NCBI RefSeq assembly: GCF_000373905.1
Contig: NZ_KB892705.1
Coordinates: forward strand, 3,670,478-3,734,477
Direction of reading: 5' to 3'
DNA from: Mycobacterium sp. 155
GTDB taxonomy: Bacteria > Actinomycetota > Actinomycetes > Mycobacteriales > Mycobacteriaceae
Length of the DNA stretch: 64,000 bases
Position 1 is the stretch's first letter. Each line of letters starts with the position of its first letter. The notes beneath the pieces were generated by a model. It was not told the DNA's origin. It worked only from the letters and a program-made list of their open reading frames with translations, and did not search any database. This document shows, one piece after another, positions 59,201-64,000 of the stretch. Both the position numbers and the translations under genes were made by a program.

Positions 59201-61723
59201 ACCTATCTCGCGCATATCCGGACGGCACCGGACTCGATTCCGCTGACTTCCGTGCAGCCGGCCAGCGAGATCAGCGCCACCCTGGCATCGGGAGCGATGA
59301 GCCACGGCGCCCTGGTGGCCCCGGCACACGAGGCGGTCGCACACGGCACCAACATGGTTGGCGGGCTGTCGAACTGCGGCGAGGGCGGCGAACACCACAC
59401 GCGCTACGGCACCATCCGCGGCTCCCGGATCAAACAGTTCGCATCGGGCCGCTTCGGGGTGTGGGCGGGCTATCTCGCCGACCCGATGCTGCGCGAATTG
59501 GAGATCAAGATCGGTCAAGGCGCCAAACCCGGTGAGGGCGGCCAACTCCCGGCCCCGAAGGTGACGGTGCAGATCGCGGCCGCACGCGGCGGCACGCCCG
59601 GCGTCGAGCTCGTTTCGCCGCCACCGCACCACGACACGTACTCGATCGAGGACCTCGCCCAGCTGATCCACGACTGCAAGGCCGCGCGGGTGCGGGTGAT
59701 CGTGAAGCTGGTGTCGTCGGAAGGCATCGGCACCATCGCGGTCGGCGTCGCCAAAGCGGGCGCGGACGTCATCAACGTCGCCGGCAACACCGGCGGTACC
59801 GGCGCCGCAGCCGTCACAAGCCTCAAGTACGCCGGTCGCTCTGCTGAAATCGGCGTGGCCGAGGTTCATCAGGCACTGTGCGCCAACGGTATCCGCCAGA
59901 AAGTCGTGCTGCGCTGTTCCGGCGCTCACCAGACCGCCAGCGATGTGCTGAAATCGGCGCTGTTGGGCGCCGACAGCTTCGAGTTCGGCACCACCGCGCT
60001 CATGATGCTCAAGTGCGTCATGGCCAAGAACTGCAACATCAAGTGCCCGGCCGGATTGACCACCAACGCCGAGGCGTTCGACGGTGATCCGCGGGCCCTG
60101 GCCCAGTATCTATTGAACGTCTCGCATGAGGTGCGTGAGCTCCTCGCGACGCTCGGCTTGCCGTCCCTGCGCGCCGCTCGCGGGCGCAGCGACCTTCTGC
60201 ACCTGCTCGATCACCCGTCGAGCATCGGCCGGCTCGACTTGCGGGCCATGCTCGCGGTCGTCGACGAGTTCGTCGTCGACGAACCGATCTACATGGAGAA
60301 GGACTACACCGTCGACGACGGATTCCTGACCCATCTCGATCTCGACGGTGTGGCCATGACGCCGCTGCGGCTGACCAATCGGAACAAGAGCGTGGGCGGG
60401 CAGCTGGCGATCGACATCGAACGCATGCTCAACCACGAGGGCGCTTCCGGCGCATCGGTGGCAGACGATGGCCGCGGCCGGCGTTACCTACTTCCCGACA
60501 GTGTCGTGATCACCACCACCGGGTCGGCAGGCCAGAGTTACGGCCTGTTCTGCAACGACGGTATGACCTTGACGCACACCGGAACCTGTAACGACGGCGT
60601 CGGCAAGAGCGCCTGCGGCGGCACCATCGCCGTCCGCTCCCCCGGTGGCGGTTCGGATGCACCGGGCGGCAATGTGCTCGTCGGCAACTTCGCGCTGTTC
60701 GGTGCGTCCGGCGGCCGGCTGTTTGTGGCAGGCGAGGCCGGCGACCGCTTCGCGGTTCGCAATTCAGGCTCAACGGCTGTGGTCGAAGGCGTCGGCGACT
60801 TCCTGTGCGAGTACATGACCAACGGTGCGGTGTTCAACCTCGGAGGGTTCGGCAAGGGCGTCGCCAACGGCATGAGCGGCGGGTTCCTCTACCAATACGA
60901 TCCCGCGGGTCAGCTGAGTTCGAAGGTCAGCGCCGATGCCGCGCTCGTGGCACCGATCGTCGAGGCCCCGTTCCATGAGGTCGCTGCCCGCACGATGCTC
61001 GAATGGCATCGCGACGCCACCGGATCGGTGAAAGCCCAGGCATTGCTGGCTGATTGGGACCGGGTCCGACACCACATCCGGTACGTGATGCCCCGGGCAC
61101 TGCTGCAGTATCAGGATTCCGACGCAATCCTCGCGACCAAGACCCGCAAGGAACTGCTCGACGAACTGTCCGCCTCACTCGCGGGATTCCAGGTCCACAA
61201 GTTCAAGCGGTCCTACCGCGACCAGCAGATGGTGCTGAACGGGTCGGTACCCGGGTACGGGGATACCGACACCGAAGAGATGTTCGCGTTGCTCAACACC
61301 TACACCGTGTTGAACATCGCTCAGCAGATGGCACTTTCGCGGATACCCGGCGTCACTGACATCACCGACCCGCAGATCGGCAAAGCCGTACGGAACCTGG
61401 TGTTGACCGAGGACTTCTTCCTCATCCAAAAGCTGCAGAAGCATGCCCGCGAAGCCATCGAGGTGTTCGACGACGAGCAACTCGCTGTCCTCATCGCCGA
61501 CAAGCGGATCACCGACTACAAGGAAGCGCTGACGCAGCGCAACGTGTTGTCGACGGACAGTCTCGGCACCTGCGGATGGATTCTCTACCAGAACGCCAAG
61601 AACCTCGACAAGATCGGTCGTCTGCCCTCCTTCGAGGAACTGTTCGCCCACCAAGTGATCCCCGTCGTGACGGCGTCGTTAGCGGCCGGAACCCTCCTCG
61701 TCGACCAGGTGAAGAACACATGA
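56264..61723 (+). CDS. gltB: Glutamate synthase large-chain homologue with C-terminal extension
   Basis: About 1,819 residues. The domains are an N-terminal Ntn-type glutaminase (Cys14 in EKSSCGVGFL; PHRGGMSSEGVGDGAG), a central domain, an FMN/Fe-S synthase domain (VKLVSSEGIGTIAVGVAKAG; cluster cysteines in CVMAKNCNIKC, spaced C-x5-C-x3-C against the usual C-x5-C-x4-C) and a GXGXG beta-helix (near 1430-1550). A further 170 or so residues follow the normal end. It makes two glutamates from glutamine plus 2-oxoglutarate. AGGAGA points to an unusual CTG start at 56264; GTG 56228 and TTG 56249 are alternatives. No gltD follows; the next gene, overlapping by ATGA, is a diflavin reductase. It is not the standard mycobacterial GltB. 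Confidence 0.85.
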   Translation: MNGLYDPEHEKSSCGVGFLTRKDGIQSHEVIRKLHEALCAVPHRGGMSSEGVGDGAGVNLDLSLRFFADLTGRDDLQPGRFGVGNFFVPNDPASHAEADAVIETALLAQGFEILIKRDVPVDNSAIRPAAVKYQLPIRQWVFWAGSETVSDRKIHDALMAIEAVAYTRDELRGLYPLSLSARTQVLKGRLNSNEVVPYFTDLSDPRMEAHSMFFHTRFSTNTAPNATMAQPFRFMAHNGELNTDKKNRLSDNAIARSRNRAIIRPEGQSDSCRLDQTLQNRVLEDGLDLVTAVVAMMPPAWENDQTLTPQVRAMLEYFSLYEEKNDGPAAVIFGDGTIIGARLDRLGLRPLRTVETDEYLGVMSEAGQVDFPADQVIKRGRIEAGGMLYYDHAEGRSYTTTEALEMLAARADYQAMLDDARVDLADLPDAAVENQLSPARYNGDLNRHQRYVAYSLNQESFKFLMDPMLATGQEKISAMGYGAAINALSNHEGGIARYFSQRFAQVTNPPLDSIREADGMTLRVALGAKPNSDAQPAPQIVVGSPILTHLDMLKIRDQPHTPVQRFGMRYPVDLTDSEANARALVGAIDELCDEVEAFARATGGIAVISDRHVESSLAAMPVIIVISAINQRLIEEGLRLRVSVIAESGQLCSSHHIATVLGFGASAVYPLAVQMRAEEKFGGSENDTAAAFRHFAKAAEKSLMKTMGRVGLCTVESYIGGEFFEPSYLDTADPVLRRYFPNVVSPVAGVGFMTLADTAADWHARALAVTGEKDVPLLGLFKERAEGAGHSYGTTAVRGFVDMTEESISFDDEARPENPDMADPGFLRELPLHQLEGAFGLTDEAYRNTSFDELTPRAINSFDITPGYRSFVFAMNAERTRRPAALRDVLAFPADVNFVYTADEFRTEMGQFARFGNNDFQVRGLTCEQVGDEFTLRLHQGPERLTALAESLQARFGGEIVDSEVLEDCLRLRATGEALTYLAHIRTAPDSIPLTSVQPASEISATLASGAMSHGALVAPAHEAVAHGTNMVGGLSNCGEGGEHHTRYGTIRGSRIKQFASGRFGVWAGYLADPMLRELEIKIGQGAKPGEGGQLPAPKVTVQIAAARGGTPGVELVSPPPHHDTYSIEDLAQLIHDCKAARVRVIVKLVSSEGIGTIAVGVAKAGADVINVAGNTGGTGAAAVTSLKYAGRSAEIGVAEVHQALCANGIRQKVVLRCSGAHQTASDVLKSALLGADSFEFGTTALMMLKCVMAKNCNIKCPAGLTTNAEAFDGDPRALAQYLLNVSHEVRELLATLGLPSLRAARGRSDLLHLLDHPSSIGRLDLRAMLAVVDEFVVDEPIYMEKDYTVDDGFLTHLDLDGVAMTPLRLTNRNKSVGGQLAIDIERMLNHEGASGASVADDGRGRRYLLPDSVVITTTGSAGQSYGLFCNDGMTLTHTGTCNDGVGKSACGGTIAVRSPGGGSDAPGGNVLVGNFALFGASGGRLFVAGEAGDRFAVRNSGSTAVVEGVGDFLCEYMTNGAVFNLGGFGKGVANGMSGGFLYQYDPAGQLSSKVSADAALVAPIVEAPFHEVAARTMLEWHRDATGSVKAQALLADWDRVRHHIRYVMPRALLQYQDSDAILATKTRKELLDELSASLAGFQVHKFKRSYRDQQMVLNGSVPGYGDTDTEEMFALLNTYTVLNIAQQMALSRIPGVTDITDPQIGKAVRNLVLTEDFFLIQKLQKHAREAIEVFDDEQLAVLIADKRITDYKEALTQRNVLSTDSLGTCGWILYQNAKNLDKIGRLPSFEELFAHQVIPVVTASLAAGTLLVDQVKNT

Positions 61724-63456
61724 AAATCGCCTACATCCCCGAAGACGCCCCGTTCAACGAAGATCAACGGGCCTGGATCTCGGGCTTCCTGGCCGGGCTG
61801 CACTCGCGCCTCGCGATGAACCTGTCGGCGCCACCCCCGGCGACCACCGACACCGCGGCGCCGCGGCCGGCACTGTGGATCCTCTACGGCACCCAGACCG
61901 GCAACGCCGAAGCGGTTGCTGCTGATACTGCCGCAGCCGCCAAGGCGCAAGGATTCGACGTCACGGTGAGCGGACTCGACGAGATCACCGTCGACGAGCT
62001 CGCGGGATTTCGCTACCTGCTCATCGTCACGTCGACCTACGGCGAAGGTGAGATGCCCGACAACGCCGAATTGTTCTGGGAAGCCTTGGCATCGACACAG
62101 GCACCGCGGCTGGAAGCCGTGTCATACGGTGTCCTGGCGCTCGGCGATACCAGCTACGACGGTTTCTGTCAGGCCGGCAAGCTGATCGACACCCGACTCG
62201 AGCAACTCGGCGCGAGCCGTATCGTGGGCCGCGCGGATTGCGACGTCGACTACGAGGCGCAGGCCGCCGAGTGGGTTCAGGGCGCCGTCGGTTCCCTGGT
62301 CACCCTCGCCGGCGCCAGCGGAAGCCCCGGCACCACCCCGCCGAGCATCATCGCCCGCTCCGGTTGGACTCGCAAAAACCCTTATCTCGCAGACGTTCCG
62401 GTCAACCGGTTGCTGTCCGGTACCGGCTCGGACAAGGAGATCCGGCACTACGAGTTCGCGCTCGCCGACAGCGGCATCACCTACGAGGCGGGCGATGCCC
62501 TGGCCGTCGTTCCGGAGAACGATCCCGCACTCGTCGAGGCCATCGCATCGCATTTCCGGGTTTCGGTCGACACCCTGGTCGACGCCGACCCGTTGGGCGA
62601 GCTGCTCGGCCAACGCTACGAGATCAGCACGCCGTCAAAGGATCTGCTGAGTGAGGTGGAGAGCCGCGCCGAAAGCGAGGAGTTCTCACATGCCCTGCGG
62701 GGCGGTGTGAAAGAGGTCCTCGACCGTTGGCTGTACGGCAAAGATGTGCTCGACATCCTCCGCATCGGCGGCGACACGTTGAGCCTCGAGGAGTTCGTGG
62801 GGCTGCTGAAGCCCTTGCAGCACCGGGCGTATTCGATCTCGTCGAGCTCCCTGGCTCACCCGGACCACATCCATCTGACGGTCGCGAGCGTTCGCTATCA
62901 GAGCACGGGCCGCGAACGCGGCGGCGTGTGTTCGACTTTCCTCGCCGACCGCGGCGGACGCGCGCGAATCTTCTTGCAGCCGAACAAGTCGTTCCGAGTC
63001 CCGGCCGATGATGCACCGATGATCATGGTCGGTCCCGGCACCGGCATCGCGCCGTTCCGCGCCTTCCTGCAGGAACGCGAGCACCGCGGGGCGCAGGGCC
63101 GCAACTGGTTGTTCTTCGGTGACCAGCATCTCAAACACGATTTCATCTATTCCGAAGAACTAGGCGGCTGGCGGGATTCCGGGCTACTCACCCAGCTCGA
63201 CCTCGCTTTTTCCCGTGACCAGTCCACCAAGGTGTACGTCCAGACGCGCATGCGGGAGAACGGCAAGGACCTCTTCGCGTGGCTGCAGGACGGCGGGCAC
63301 TTCTATGTCTGCGGCGACGCATCCCGCATGGCCAAGGACGTCGACAAGGCGCTGCACGACATCGTCAGGAAACACGGCGGGCTGGATATCGACGAGGCGA
63401 CCGAGTACGTCAACACCCTCAAACGAGAGAAGCGGTACGTGCGCGACGTGTACTGA
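61720..63456 (+). CDS. CysJ-like diflavin (FMN/FAD) NADPH reductase
   Basis: The 578-residue protein has a short N-terminal lead (IAYIPEDAPFNEDQRAWISG), an FMN flavodoxin domain (about 45-190; LWILYGTQTGNAEAVA, STYGEGEMPDNAELFW), an FAD domain (about 215-440; RAYSISSSS) and an NADPH domain (VGPGTGIAPFRAFLQERE) ending LKREKRYVRDVY, the canonical CysJ/cytochrome P450 reductase terminus. It passes electrons from NADPH through FAD and FMN to a partner. Overlap with gltB (ATGA) suggests the partner is that glutamate synthase rather than a sulfite reductase, none of which is nearby. I infer that it replaces GltD. Confidence 0.9.
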   Translation: MKIAYIPEDAPFNEDQRAWISGFLAGLHSRLAMNLSAPPPATTDTAAPRPALWILYGTQTGNAEAVAADTAAAAKAQGFDVTVSGLDEITVDELAGFRYLLIVTSTYGEGEMPDNAELFWEALASTQAPRLEAVSYGVLALGDTSYDGFCQAGKLIDTRLEQLGASRIVGRADCDVDYEAQAAEWVQGAVGSLVTLAGASGSPGTTPPSIIARSGWTRKNPYLADVPVNRLLSGTGSDKEIRHYEFALADSGITYEAGDALAVVPENDPALVEAIASHFRVSVDTLVDADPLGELLGQRYEISTPSKDLLSEVESRAESEEFSHALRGGVKEVLDRWLYGKDVLDILRIGGDTLSLEEFVGLLKPLQHRAYSISSSSLAHPDHIHLTVASVRYQSTGRERGGVCSTFLADRGGRARIFLQPNKSFRVPADDAPMIMVGPGTGIAPFRAFLQEREHRGAQGRNWLFFGDQHLKHDFIYSEELGGWRDSGLLTQLDLAFSRDQSTKVYVQTRMRENGKDLFAWLQDGGHFYVCGDASRMAKDVDKALHDIVRKHGGLDIDEATEYVNTLKREKRYVRDVY

Positions 63457-63610
63457 CGGCCGATGCCGCGAAAACGGCCCGGTCAAACGGCTTTCGGCCG
63501 GGATCATTCCTTAGTCTCTGCCGTGTCTCATCTGAATGCGAGTGGATAACAAAACGTCCCTACGTCTAATGCAGATGCGGTTCTTGGTCGTTCTGTGAAA
63601 GCGTCTATCA
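63457..63610 (+). other. Short intergenic region before eis
   Basis: The 154 bases between the reductase and eis include GGCCCGGTC..GGCCGGGA imperfect complementarity (weak hairpin, 63474-63502) and AT-richer sequence near 63545-63575 that may hold the eis promoter. Nothing is certain. Confidence 0.3.
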
Positions 63611-64000
63611 ATGACTCTCTCGACGCGATTACCGGTGGGCGTGACAGTTCGCAGCGCAAGCGATGCCGATTGGCCCGCGATCGAGCTGCTTGCCGCGACG
63701 TGTTTCGGATCGTTCCGGGCCCCCGAGATCACTGCCATGTGGCGTTCAATGATGCCCGCCGATGGTGTGGTCGTGGCCGTCGACAACTCAAACGTCGTCG
63801 GCATGTCCATGTACCTGGATCTGCGGCTGACCGTGCCGGGCGGAACAGTTCTGCCGGCAGCGGGGGTGACCTGGGTGGCTGTTTCGCCGACACACCGACG
63901 CCAGGGAATCTTGCGAGCCATGCTCGACGAACTACATCGCCGCATGACCAGCCGCAAGTATCCAATTGCCGCGTTGTTGGCCAGTGAGGGCGGCATCTAC
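63611..64000 (+). CDS. eis: Eis-family GNAT acetyltransferase (partial)
   Basis: The frame runs off the end of the window after 130 codons. It matches the N-terminal GNAT domain of Eis closely: ASDADWPAIELLAATCFGSF, GMSMYLDLRLTVPGG, the acetyl-CoA loop VAVSPTHRRQGILRAMLDEL and ALLASEGGIY. Eis acetylates amines on aminoglycosides and proteins such as DUSP16 and forms hexamers; overproduction gives kanamycin resistance in M. tuberculosis. The ATG at 63611 gives MTLSTRLPVGVTVRSAS; the remaining two thirds lie outside the window. Confidence 0.9.
   Translation, partial: MTLSTRLPVGVTVRSASDADWPAIELLAATCFGSFRAPEITAMWRSMMPADGVVVAVDNSNVVGMSMYLDLRLTVPGGTVLPAAGVTWVAVSPTHRRQGILRAMLDELHRRMTSRKYPIAALLASEGGIY

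Overview
The window is GC-rich actinobacterial DNA from a rapidly growing mycobacterium (a Mycolicibacterium close to the M. smegmatis/M. fortuitum branch). The evidence is a complete ESX-1 type VII secretion locus, whiB6, eis and icd2, together with a fructose PTS operon directly beside mycP1, the arrangement I recall from M. smegmatis. Several genes also show the mycobacterial leaderless layout, a TAnnnT -10 box 6-7 bases before the start codon.

Region 1 (1-7.5 kb): the end of a probable FUSC-type membrane protein, a pirin, and a fructose phosphotransferase system. ptsI (EI) diverges from a DeoR-type regulator-fruK-fruA-ptsH operon, which ends at a perfect 15-bp hairpin. EI and HPr energise FruA, which imports fructose as fructose-1-phosphate; FruK makes the bisphosphate and the DeoR protein presumably senses the sugar phosphate.

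Region 2 (7.6-33.3 kb): ESX-1. On the plus strand lie mycP1, eccE1, an espB tail fragment, espL, espB and a second espL. On the minus strand, read from 33.3 kb leftwards, lie espE, espF, espG1, espH, eccA1, eccB1, eccCa1, eccCb1, PE35, PPE68, esxB, esxA, espI, eccD1, espJ, a TM-anchored protein with a duplicated domain, and an EspK-like protein. EccB/C/D/E plus MycP form the membrane machine, EccA1 and EspG1 are cytosolic chaperones, and the Esx/PE/PPE/Esp proteins are substrates. Two 382-bp direct repeats, differing at one base, flank espB and carry the two espL copies.

Region 3 (33.5-41 kb): an Rv3860-like MinD/ParA ATPase, a regulator with two XRE-like helix-turn-helix segments (an EspM candidate), whiB6 with a long motif-rich leader, a second pirin, a flavin/PPOX protein, a proline-rich membrane protein, a LigB-type dioxygenase, an EVE-domain protein and a methyltransferase pseudogene.

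Region 4 (41-51 kb): an accessory zone. A group II intron (41604-43766) with an intact reverse transcriptase sits inside the HNH motif of an already frameshifted DUF222/13E12 gene. Next come a cytochrome P450-like fragment and then jetC, jetB and jetA, a Wadjet/MksBEF-type anti-plasmid condensin. The nuclease gene jetD is not at its expected place; the P450 fragment starts where jetD should.

Region 5 (51-64 kb): icd2, an alpha/beta-hydrolase relic, an ArsR repressor with a near-perfect 30-bp palindrome over its promoter plus its SRPBCC partner, an amidase, and an operon of an oversized glutamate synthase large chain overlapping a CysJ-like diflavin reductase. The window ends inside eis.

The items most worth follow-up are the JetABC locus without JetD, the glutamate synthase-diflavin reductase pair, the espL-espB-espL duplication, and the internally duplicated TM protein within ESX-1. 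No rRNA, tRNA or CRISPR array was seen.
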